This document shows, one piece after another, positions 1 through 8,450 of a stretch of DNA of 16,070 nt. This DNA is from Mycoemilia scoparia (taxonomy: Eukaryota; Kickxellomycota; Kickxellomycetes; Kickxellales; Kickxellaceae): positions 1-16,070 of the forward strand of contig JANBPU010000335.1 in the NCBI GenBank assembly GCA_027575805.1, given 5' to 3'. Made by a program: the position numbers and the translations under genes. The number at the start of each line of letters is the position of its first letter. Positions within the stretch are counted from its first letter, which is position 1. The notes beneath the pieces were generated by a model, which saw only the letters and a list, made by a program, of their open reading frames with translations, made no database searches and was not told the DNA's origin.

Positions 1-75
1 GATCACTCATTTGGCTGTGTTTTCCCCTATAATCGTTGGCCACCAAAAGTCACCCTTCGAAAATTATGATCCATA
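1..75 (-). mobile_element. MITE-like element, copy 1 (cut by window edge)
   Basis: Read on the minus strand this segment begins TATGGATCATAATTTT, continues with CGAAGGGTGACTTTTGGTGG, and includes AGCCAAATGAGTGATC near the window edge. The same order of blocks appears at 5061-5162, 10323-10442 and 15974-16070, so it is one copy of a short dispersed repeat. Only the left end and the middle are present; the right inverted repeat lies outside the window. No coding capacity is visible. It sits downstream of HSP104, about 270 bp beyond that gene's probable polyadenylation signal. Confidence 0.8.
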
Positions 76-458
76 TAGCAAGTTCTTCATCAAAAGGGAA
101 CAATCCTATGTGCTCTCAAACATTCCTGAAAGTTTGGCTTATAAGCCATACATTTTGGGTAGAGCATTAGAGGAATTATCCTAGTATACTTCTAGGAGAG
201 ACTCTGCCATATAGTAATTACTTTTTTGATAATCATTTTGGTGGTCTTTTATGCCTAATAGCTTGCGAAATAAAGACACATCTGTCTATTTCCTTTTTGT
301 AGAAAACTTTCCAATTCAAGATTCTTTAAAATTTTTAATGTTTTTTATTTAAAAGAATTATATTATAATGGTAGATACAAAGAAAAAGTGTGAACAGAAG
401 GTATAAATGTAATACCAAAATTCAATATTGTTGAGAAAAAAGCAAATTAAAAATCCAT
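76..458. other. 3' flank of HSP104, non-coding
   Basis: This AT-rich stretch holds the presumed 3' untranslated region of HSP104, which reads leftward. A short perfect hairpin (TCCTAG, 7-nt loop, CTAGGA) lies at 179-197. I see no coding exon or RNA gene here. Confidence 0.6.
344..349 (-). terminator. Probable polyadenylation signal of HSP104
   Basis: AATAAA on the minus strand, 110 nt past the HSP104 stop codon, in an A/T-rich setting. It is the first canonical signal met downstream of the gene. Assignment rests on motif and position only. Confidence 0.5.
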
Positions 459-3221
459 CTAGTAGCCTTCCATTTCCATACCGTCATCAAAATCTGACTG
501 GCGTTTGGCTGGTGGGTGCAATGGATCAAAGACTGCATCTACTGCCATGCCACCTTCACCGACAGGCTTTGGTTTTATGGAAAATTCAAATTCATTCCTG
601 GAATGTGGTACATGACTGATTTCGACAATAGAGCTATCTGGCAGCTCATTTCTGATCAACTTTCGTGACAGCTCGGTTACGAGATGCTTTTCAAGATATC
701 TCTTTATAGGTCGTGCGCCATACAATGGATCATAGGACTGCTGGAGTACATAGTCAGTGGCTGACATATCAAGCTGGATGGATATGTTTTTGTCCTTGAC
801 TCTCCTTTCGATGAGTTTGACTTGGAGGCCAACAATGCGGCGAAGATCAGCCTTAGACAACCTGTCGAATATTATAATATCATCAAGCCGGTTGAGCAAT
901 TCGGGTCTCATCTGCAGCTTTAGCTCATCAAGAACCTGTTGGCGAACATATTCCGGCAAGCGGGTATGGTCTGAGTCACCTCCATTTTCTGCATTAGAGA
1001 AAGAGGGATCTGATGTATATTCTAAGATCCTTTCTTGCCCAATGTTAGATGTCAGGATTATAACTGCATTCTTGAAATCAACCAAGCGACCTTGCCCATC
1101 AGTAAGTCTTGCATCATCCATTATTTCAAGAAGGATGTTGAGAACCTTTGGATGTGCCTTTTCTATCTCATCAAATAGTACCACGGTATAAGGACGCTTG
1201 CGCACAACCTCCGTAAGCTGGCCTCCTTCATCATAGCCAACATATCCTGGTGGTGCACCAATAAGTCTAGAAACGGAGTGTGGTTCCATGTATTCGGACA
1301 TGTCTAAGCGAACCATGTATTTTTCATCGTCAAACAATTCACGGGCCAGTGCCTTGGCAAGCTCAGTTTTGCCTGTACCAGTAGGCCCAAGGAACAGGAA
1401 CGAGCCAGTGGGCTGATTGTCACGGGCCATACCAGCTCTGGAGCGAAGAATTGCATCGGCAACAGCATCTGTGGCCTCGTCTTGGCCAAGTACCGATTTC
1501 TTGAGCCGCTTTGCCAAGTTGAGGAGACGATCTATCTGTGTCTGGCTGAGTCTCTGTACAGGAATTCCTGTCCAGCGGGAGACAACGTCGGTAATTTCTT
1601 CGGGAGTGACAACAGAGGATAACATAGTATCATTGGGATCAAGTGCGGCATCCCTCTCTCGTTCCTCTTGTTTCTTTTGCAGCTCTTCGATATGTCTTCG
1701 CAAATCTGGAATAGCATAGTAGCGAATGTCTGCAGCCTTTTCGATATTCCTTTGGCGCTCAGCCTCATCAGCCTTGTTCTTCAGCTCATCCAGTCTCTGG
1801 TTACAGTCACGAATTTCGTCCAGCAACCCACGCTCTTTTTGGTATCTCAGCTTGAGTGGTTGCAGGTCGTCTCTGATCTTCGATATGGTTTCATTGACTG
1901 CCTTGAGCCTCTGCTTGGATGCACGATCCTTCTCCTTTCCAAGTGCAGTGGCTTCTACCTCGAGTTGCAAGAGACGACGTTCAAGAAGATCGATTTGTTC
2001 TGGTTGAGAATCTAGCTGGACACGAGTATTTGCACAAGCCTCGTCAACAAGATCAATGGCTTTATCAGGAAGGAAACGGTTAGTGATATATCTTGATGAG
2101 AGTTGAGCAGCAGCCACAAGTGCTGTATCTTGAATTGTAACACCGTGGTGGTTCTCATATCTCTCTTTAAGGCCACGAAGAATAGAAATCGTGTCTTCTA
2201 CTGATGGCTCCTTGACCATGACTTGCTGGAATCTACGTTCAAATGCAGCGTCTTTCTCCACATGTTTTTGGAACTCCTTGAGAGTAGTAGCCCCGATGCA
2301 GCGTAGTTCACCACGTGCTAGCATTGGCTTGAGGAGATTAGCAGCATCCATGCCACCCTCCTTGTCCCCAGCACCAAGAACAAGATGAATTTCGTCTATG
2401 AAGAGGATAGCACCTTCTTCACAGTCCTTGATCTCTTTGAGAACCGACTTCAGGCGCTCTTCAAACTCGCCACGATATTTGGCACCAGCAATGAGGGCAC
2501 CCATGTCAAGAGAAAAGAGACGACATTGAAGATTATGAGGAACATCATTGCGAACGATTCTCTGAGCAAGACCCTCAACAACAGCAGTTTTTCCTGTTCC
2601 GGGTTCACCAATGAGAATGGGGTTGTTCTTGGTTCTTCTACACAAAACTCGGATCACTCTTCTGATTTCATCGTCGCGTCCAATCACTGGATCTATCTTT
2701 CCCTTCCTGGCCTGGCCTACTAAATCCACTGCATATTTGGAAAGGGCATCGAACTGATCTTCAGCCGTACGGCTCTCGACCTTATGCTTCCCACGCAACT
2801 GCTTTATTGCGTCCTTGAAACTGTCGACTTTGACGCTTGCATCGGACAGGACATTTTTGAATAACTTTTCATCACAACAGGCAAGCAAAAATGTATCAAT
2901 GGCAATAAACTGATCTCCATTCTCTTTCATCAGCTTCTTTGCCTTGTCCAAAGTGGATATAAAGGCTCGACTAGGCGTGATCTGTGCTGGCGCAGGCGAC
3001 TGAGTAGGTAAACGAACAAGTGCTTTCTTCATCGCGCGATCAAAATCCAGCTGTTTTCCACCAGCCATTTCGACAATGTTATGTAGGTATCCGTCACCCT
3101 TCTCTCCAATCGCAGAAACTATGTGAAGCGGGGATAGCTCGCTATGCCCTTCTTCGCGAGCGCTGTCCATCCCACTCTTCAGGGCTTCGAGTAACTTTTC
3201 GGTGAATATTTCAGTATCCAT
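459..3221 (-). CDS. HSP104: Hsp104 / ClpB-family protein disaggregase
   Basis: A 920-residue Hsp100 AAA+ unfoldase. In this family hexamers work with Hsp70/Hsp40 to pull polypeptides out of aggregates, giving thermotolerance and, in yeast, prion propagation. Seen in order: Clp N-domain (about 1-150); AAA1 with Walker A GEPGTGKT 205-212, pore tyrosine Y249 in KYR, Walker B D276-E277 and arginine-finger-like RRF 329-331; coiled-coil M domain (about 405-540); AAA2 with Walker A GPTGTGKT 612-619, pore loop GYVGY 659-663, Walker B D684-E685 and sensor-2 GAR 835-837. A C-terminal extension ends in acidic [11 protein letters not shown]. No mitochondrial presequence is visible, which favours cytosolic Hsp104 over Hsp78. 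The start matches the family's N-terminus and has A at -3. There is no intron. It is transcribed away from PB1 gene A. A shorter reading is unlikely because every family motif is intact. Confidence 0.98.
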   Translation of the reverse strand: MDTEIFTEKLLEALKSGMDSAREEGHSELSPLHIVSAIGEKGDGYLHNIVEMAGGKQLDFDRAMKKALVRLPTQSPAPAQITPSRAFISTLDKAKKLMKENGDQFIAIDTFLLACCDEKLFKNVLSDASVKVDSFKDAIKQLRGKHKVESRTAEDQFDALSKYAVDLVGQARKGKIDPVIGRDDEIRRVIRVLCRRTKNNPILIGEPGTGKTAVVEGLAQRIVRNDVPHNLQCRLFSLDMGALIAGAKYRGEFEERLKSVLKEIKDCEEGAILFIDEIHLVLGAGDKEGGMDAANLLKPMLARGELRCIGATTLKEFQKHVEKDAAFERRFQQVMVKEPSVEDTISILRGLKERYENHHGVTIQDTALVAAAQLSSRYITNRFLPDKAIDLVDEACANTRVQLDSQPEQIDLLERRLLQLEVEATALGKEKDRASKQRLKAVNETISKIRDDLQPLKLRYQKERGLLDEIRDCNQRLDELKNKADEAERQRNIEKAADIRYYAIPDLRRHIEELQKKQEERERDAALDPNDTMLSSVVTPEEITDVVSRWTGIPVQRLSQTQIDRLLNLAKRLKKSVLGQDEATDAVADAILRSRAGMARDNQPTGSFLFLGPTGTGKTELAKALARELFDDEKYMVRLDMSEYMEPHSVSRLIGAPPGYVGYDEGGQLTEVVRKRPYTVVLFDEIEKAHPKVLNILLEIMDDARLTDGQGRLVDFKNAVIILTSNIGQERILEYTSDPSFSNAENGGDSDHTRLPEYVRQQVLDELKLQMRPELLNRLDDIIIFDRLSKADLRRIVGLQVKLIERRVKDKNISIQLDMSATDYVLQQSYDPLYGARPIKRYLEKHLVTELSRKLIRNELPDSSIVEISHVPHSRNEFEFSIKPKPVGEGGMAVDAVFDPLHPPAKRQSDFDDGMEMEGY

Positions 3222-4136
3222 TTTGTAATCGGGACTATAGGCTTATATACAGAGTGCTGTAAAAAATACACAAGGTGTTGAAATGTTATATGTACAAAAA
3301 ATCGACAAAGAGGTAAGGAAAGCTTGGAAACCTTCCAATGTAAATGCCCTTTTATAGACTTTTCTCATACACACGCTGCCCATAAACAAATCAAAAGAAA
3401 CACTTTTATGATCATTGAGACCTTTTGAGAAGCTTGTCGGTCCTTCTGGATGGTTCCTTTGCTATAATTGGTCGAAACAATTGTGTCGTCACTACCTGAT
3501 GGGAGTTTGTAGGGCTGTCATAAACCTAAGACCCGTTAAAGACAACTTACCCCCCTCGCTAACCTTCTCCCCCCAGTATTTTATTGCTCTAAATCCCTCA
3601 ACTTGAACACACTGCTCATCACCTGGTTGAGTTTAATTGACAAACAATGGGCAATAGATGCATTTGATAATTTTATCCTGAGCCAATACAAGCAATACTA
3701 ATGCGAATAGCTCAAAAATGAATATGCAAAGCTTCGTATGACACAAACATCACATCCACACAAGCATTGGGTAGATATAGAACGCATCTAGCTAAAAAGT
3801 GGGGCTGCGTAATCAATATGATAAGGGTGTGATTTTATGAAAAGGATACAGAAAATCTATCAAAAGTAGTCAGGCCTTTGTGGGAATAAATGGGTACATA
3901 GAGCGATTCAGCCTTAGTAAATTTGGGGCTTATTGTTTGGCAAAGCGTTTCGCGTCTTGCATACTGATTTTTCAGATAGCTTCTTTTTTGGACAAAAGTT
4001 CAAGAAAGCAGATATATATTAGCTTCCCTTTGTCATTGACTAGCCTCTATTTTATTCTTCTAGTTGCCCTCTAAACTTTTATTTCCATTTTTTGCTATTC
4101 AAAAAACCCTTTAGCCTTATTTATACATTAGTGGAT
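3222..4136. promoter_or_regulatory. Divergent intergenic region between HSP104 and PB1 gene A
   Basis: About 0.9 kb shared by two genes transcribed away from each other. The HSP104 side holds the heat-shock array at 3429-3456, an inverted GGAA/TTCC pair near 3330-3341, and a TATATAAG (minus) close to the start codon, near 3242-3249. The TATA-like site is only about 20 nt from the ATG, so it may not be the functional TATA. The part from 3600 to 4136 is AT-rich; I see no coding exon or RNA gene in it. Confidence 0.5.
3429..3456 (-). promoter_or_regulatory. Heat shock element array upstream of HSP104
   Basis: Six pentamer units in exact 5-nt phase and strictly alternating orientation: GAA (3429), TTG (3434), GGT (3439), TTC (3444), GAT (3449), TTC (3454). 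Three are perfect and three have one or two mismatches to the GAA/TTC heat-shock-factor unit. The array lies 208-235 bp upstream of the HSP104 start codon, a normal distance for Hsf1 control. A stress-response-type AGGGG (minus strand) occurs at 3552-3556. Binding is inferred from the motif alone. Confidence 0.6.
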
Positions 4137-4777
4137 ATGGGCGTATTATTCAAGCTATGCTATAACAGCGACATTTACTTCCGTTACTATATTGCCGAAC
4201 CGAATAACCTCACATGGGCCCAGGTCAGAGACGCAGTAAGTTGACAATTTTACAATAATGCTAGTTCAACAAGAATTCCTTTCAAATAGAATTCAATTGA
4301 CTGACCACAAGTCTGGCTTGAATACAATGATAGGCCCGCGTTTTGTTTGGAATAGCGAGTGACAATATTAGAGTAGTTTACAAGGATTGTGACGATGAGC
4401 TGCTGGTTTCGAACGACTCTGGGCTTCACCAAATGCTTATCAGCAATCGTCATAAAAAGAGCATCAAAATCCGCATTATGACCATCGAAGAGCTCAATTC
4501 TATTGATGGAGTGCCTCAGGCTAGTATAGGCTTGAATGTTGGATCAACTGCTGCTTCTGTTGTTCACCAATCCGGCCCACCTAGCACCAGTGGTAGAAGC
4601 AATGCTCCAACATCCATGCCTATACCTGGGCCCGGAAGCGTCCATTCCAGTAGCCATGGCGGTGGCAGTAGCAACGGCGGCAGTGGGCAAGCTTCAGGAA
4701 ACATGGGACCAAATGGTAGCCAGAACAATCCCCCACCTGCCACTTACCAAATGCCCCGACCTGAGGTTCCCGCCTAA
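4137..4777 (+). CDS. Small PB1-like domain protein with Gly/Ser/Pro tail (gene A), two exons
   Basis: Exons 4137-4235 and 4334-4777 give 180 aa. The intron (4236-4333, 98 nt) has a GTAAGT donor, a CTGAC branch-like site at 4301 and a TAG acceptor, phase 0. Residues 1-84 look like a PB1 domain: basic first strand (K6), then after the splice YKDCDDELLVSND (49-61), an acidic OPCA-type loop. The remainder is rich in Gly, Ser, Pro and Asn (for example GGSGQASGNMG) and probably disordered. PB1 domains are protein-interaction modules that pair lysine face to acidic face; with both faces present this one could self-associate or join its neighbours. The start codon (G at -3) gives a full first strand and no better ATG is seen. 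No enzymatic domain is visible and the specific function is unknown. The main uncertainty is the domain call, not the exon structure. Confidence 0.75.
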
Positions 4778-5692
4778 GCTTTTTAATCATGTCACTCCCA
4801 GCACACACGCACGCACACACGTTAGATCACAGGAGCCACCAATTCCAAGACATGAACTTATTTCTTGGTCATACAAACAGCGTAGATGAAGCGCTATGGA
4901 GCATTTCTTCCTTGTGACGCAAAAACAATTTGCATAATAGACATGTGCTGTATGGTGTTATAAACATTACCAATTTTCTTACTGTATTATTTCATTTATG
5001 TGTCATAACTTGCATGCATAAAACCGCTTTTTAAGATTATAATAACAAAATCTCAAAAGATTTGTATCATAATTTTTGAAGGGTACCTTTTGGTGGCCAG
5101 CCATTAAAGGCGCAATCATAGTTGATTATCAAATTGTCTCCCTTCAAAAATAACTACCCATTTCTTTTTTATAATTGATTTTAAAAATATGGCTACCATT
5201 GCGTGACTATTTTGATATCCTTGACAACATTAGCTACAAATTTTCTTTATTGTGCTATTAGTAAGCCCTAGCTATCATGTGTTTACACTGGGAAGGTGCT
5301 TAGAGTCAGTGATAGATTTTCTTTAGAATCTAAAGGGTAATATGGAATTAGATTTCTAAACATAAGGCATAAAATCCAATCTAATACATCGTATATGTTG
5401 GTGCTAAATATTGATATTTCTATAAAAAATGGTATGTGGTCACACCAATATTTACCGAGTACCATCTATTCCTAATTCTATAATATCGTTTCCTTTATCT
5501 CCATAGAACTCTTAAAATTTGATACCTGAAGTACGGATTTTACCTGTTGCCAGCCCAGCTTAAATATACCTAACATTCCACATCACAAAACTATACTCTT
5601 TTACTGTTTATTACCGATTTTACTCTTTACCACAATTACTATCGCCATTATTAGACATTACGCTAAGGCTGTTAAGACAAGAAAATATCAAA
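4778..5692. other. Spacer between PB1 genes A and B
   Basis: About 0.9 kb of AT-rich DNA containing MITE-like copy 2 at 5061-5162. The last 150 nt before gene B are pyrimidine-rich, as in many fungal promoters and 5' untranslated regions, with a TTAAATATAC TATA-like site near 5560. No AATAAA was found soon after gene A, and no coding exon or RNA gene is recognisable. Confidence 0.5.
5061..5162 (+). mobile_element. MITE-like element, copy 2
   Basis: A 102-bp copy with both ends. The left end reads TTTGTATCATAATTTTTGAA followed by GGGTACC, then the shared TTTTGGTGGCCA block. The right end, read inward on the minus strand, is TGGGTAGTTATTTTTGAAGG. The two ends are imperfect inverted repeats sharing a TTTTTGAAGGG core. 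It is about 18 bp shorter than the copy at 10323, having lost the AGCCAAATGAGTGATC segment. Exact boundaries and target duplication are unresolved. Confidence 0.8.
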
Positions 5693-7231
5693 ATGTGCCA
5701 AGAGTTTTACAAGGTTGCCGTTGCCAGAAAGAGCAAAGACAGCTACTACTACAAGTTGGTCGATCTTAATCCTAGCTCAACTTATAAGCAAGTTGAAGAC
5801 ATGGTAAGCAGTTTAAATAAATTTTGACTTGTTTGAATATACAAATATTTATTTATACAAACTTTTCTAACAACACTGCCAACATTTTTCGCTTAACAGC
5901 TCAAAGAATACCACGGTGGCAAAATGAGATTCCTTTATACCGATGATAACGGTGACTCAATCCAGGTCACTAACACTGACAACTTGCGATACATGATAGA
6001 AGGATGTCGTTCAGGGAGAAATTATAAGGATTTCCGTATAATTGACAAGGAAGTTTACGAAACATGTCTAGGCCAAAGAAATGGTGAATTTATTAAAGAC
6101 AAGGAAAGCAAGAGTGCTACTTCCAATATATCAGACCAAATGTCAAAGTTGTCAATGCAGACCAGTCACTCAAGTACTTTATCATCTGAACAAAGTAAAC
6201 ACTGTGTTCCTGGTGGATGTGGAATGTCATGCTGTGGCCAAGGGCAGTTGAAACCAACTCCTCCACCAAAGCCACAGCAGCATTGCGTTCCTGGAGGATG
6301 TGGAATGGCATGCTGTGGCCAAGGTCCAAAGCCTCAACCAATGCCACAGGTCAAACCTCCACAGCCACCACCAGCCCCAGCTTCTGCCCAGCATTTCCAG
6401 AGCACGAATGCCCATGCCCACCAGGGGCACAGCGGTGGAAGCAGCTGTAACTGCACAGTCATCGTCAATTCTGGTCCAGGACACATCGGCGTTCCTTACC
6501 CCTTTGCATACCAACCACGCCCTCAGCCAGTCGTAACTCCAGCACCTAAGCCCCCTGTTCAGGTAGCTCCACCACCTGTGCCACAACCAAAGCAGCAGCC
6601 ACAACCACTACCACCTCCACCTCATCCATACCCTCACTTTGCGTTCAATACTCATTCTTACATGCAAACTGGCGGGAACCCACACCCCCAGCAACCAATT
6701 CCACAGCCACAAGTGCAGCCCCAACCTCAACCTCAGCCCCAGCCCCAGCCTCAGCCTCAGCCTCAACAGCAACAGCAACAGCAACAGCAGTACCCACATT
6801 TTGAACTCAAGACTCAGTCTCATATGGAGACTGGCGGAAATCCACAGCCTGGCATGCAGAACCCCCAACCAACTCAAAAGCCTGTAGACTCGGTGGCTAA
6901 GGAACAGCCTGCACCTAATGGAGAAAAGTCTGTTAGCAGCAACGACAGACCAATTCCGAATATCCAGCAGTTCCAGTTCCCACCTCCACCACAACATCCC
7001 TATCCCATGTATTTCGCACCTCCGCAGTTCTCACAGCCACAAATGGCTCCTCAGCAGCCTGCTCAGTTCAGACCGCCACAGCCACCAACAGGCTGGCCCA
7101 ACTCGTATTTTCCCCAGCAGCCACAGTTCCAAGGCTTTCCTCCCCCTCCTCCATTAGGTCCAAAGCCATCTGTGTTCAGCAGTATGCCTGGAAATCAGTT
7201 CAAGCCACCAATGCAACAAAACGCTGCTTAG
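5693..7231 (+). CDS. PB1-like domain protein with Cys motifs and Pro/Gln-rich tail (gene B), two exons
   Basis: Exons 5693-5803 and 5900-7231 give 480 aa. The intron (5804-5899, 96 nt) has a GTAAGC donor, CTAAC branch site at 5867 and CAG acceptor, phase 0, at the same domain position as in genes A and D. The start has A at -3. Residues 1-95 resemble PB1: K7 in the first strand and an acidic YTDDNGDSIQVTNTD loop (50-64). Then come two copies of HCVPGGCGM(S/A)CCGQG (138-152 and 165-179), a possible metal-binding or disulfide motif. The rest is proline-rich: two 21-residue YPHF...TGGNP repeats (281-301, 335-355) flank a PQ then poly-Q tract, and the C-terminus is rich in PPP and QPQ. The tail is probably disordered and could drive condensation or bind SH3/WW/profilin-type partners; that is inference. 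No catalytic domain or membrane segment is seen. Confidence 0.8.
6200..6325 (+). repeat. Duplicated cysteine motif in gene B
   Basis: Two 45-nt copies (6200-6244 and 6281-6325, 81 nt apart) encode HCVPGGCGMSCCGQG and HCVPGGCGMACCGQG. The Cys pattern C-x4-C-x3-C-C is identical. The DNA copies differ mainly at third positions, so the protein motif seems to be conserved. Confidence 0.85.
6629..6853 (+). repeat. YPHF/TGGNP duplication flanking a PQ/poly-Q tract in gene B
   Basis: The 21-residue units at 6629-6691 and 6791-6853 share YPHF, a T-x-S-x-M-x-TGGNP core and following P/Q residues. Between them, 6716-6790 encodes alternating Pro-Gln and then a run of nine Gln, using CAA and CAG mixed. 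Such tracts change length easily between strains. Confidence 0.85.
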
Positions 7232-8450
7232 TAGAATCGAACATTTCTAAACATTGTAGCCAAGAGCAAAATAGCTTTTCCCCAAGGCTTGGTTAGACAT
7301 GCGATTTTATTTTCTAGATTTTTTAGATAAATGTATATAGAAATTTTATTTTATTTTAACCCAAAAAAGATACCATATTAGACGCAAAATAAATAAAAAA
7401 TCAATAAATAATATATTTATATGTGCTAAACGTTATTCATTTATGCCTAAAGTATCAGCACTAGAATGCAAACATCTGGTCGTTATTAATGCCAATTTAT
7501 ATAAGCATTGGTATGCTGTTTTCAGCTACAATGTTACAAATAGTTTAAATATATACTGAGCGAATTTCTAATCTCTGGCTTGGTGCTTTTAAAAATTGGA
7601 CCAGTCCATAATAAAATAGTGCCCATTTTTATATATTTTTGCATTAACTTATTCAAAATGGAATTTATGGCCTTTGAACTATATCCACTTTCCATTTCCT
7701 TTAGCATTCAAGGTTTATATATTAGAAGATTTCGTTAGTGAACGAATCTATGGTAGACAAAAATAGACCCTCAGATTTTGGCTCAATCATGAGCCAATCC
7801 ATATGCAATTCCTGGGAACCCATTTTGCCCAAAGTCTAGTGAACTTTGGCCAAATATGCACTTTTTAAATTGGTGTATACCTCAAAGTTGGAGATGTGGT
7901 GCAAAGTTTTAAAATATAATGTACACTCTAGAATTCAGCCATTTGCCCTTTACCACGATAGTAATGATTGCGCACCTGGTTTAAGCACTATAGGAACATC
8001 TGTTTTTTAAGCTATAAATACAAAATGCTTTGAGCATTAAATTATTGAGGCTGGCATTATTGTCCAGAAAACGCAAATGCTTATTGGCAGAGCCACTTGT
8101 TTTAAGCTAACCGTACATTTTGGGTAAAGCTTCTATGGTCTCGATTGAAAAGAATTGATTGCCAAAGCCTCCCCATAAATCAAGGTTTTCAAAACCTTTA
8201 TACCTTCCAATATGATAACAAAGATTCTTACTATCTTGATAATCACCCGCCTTAGTTTATAATCATAGTGACAAGGGTTACTCTTGCACATAAATATGAT
8301 TTTTTATGCGACTTGGTAAAGTAGGAAAGCAAAGATTTCACTATAACATATAAAAGTCATGTGCTGCCGTTCCTCCATGTTTTAACCGCCATCTTACAAT
8401 ATACATTTTCTTTTTAATCATATAGATATTTTATTATTTTATTTATCATA
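7232..8450. other. Spacer between PB1 genes B and C
   Basis: About 1.2 kb, AT-rich, with no coding exon or RNA gene that I can recognise. It holds several small inverted repeats: TTGGCTCA-atca-TGAGCCAA (7778-7797, perfect) and a TTTGCCCAAAG / CTTTGGCCAAA pair near 7826-7856 (one mismatch). A short block, TACATTTTGGGTA, near 8115 also occurs near 150. The final 60 nt before gene C are A/T-rich and could hold its promoter. Confidence 0.5.
7388..7397 (+). terminator. Probable polyadenylation signals of gene B
   Basis: Two overlapping AATAAA hexamers, with a third near 7403, about 160 nt after the gene B stop codon in a strongly A/T-rich stretch. Called on motif and position only. Confidence 0.5.

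Noticed and set aside
1417..2723. Several plus-strand open frames opposite HSP104
   Set aside because: Shadows of the conserved HSP104 coding sequence; none shows a domain.
3415..3606. 63-residue plus-strand open frame in the HSP104 upstream region
   Set aside because: It overlaps the heat-shock element array, is short, and has no recognisable motif.
5283..5465. 60-residue minus-strand open frame between genes A and B
   Set aside because: Composition matches translated AT-rich spacer and there is no supporting motif.
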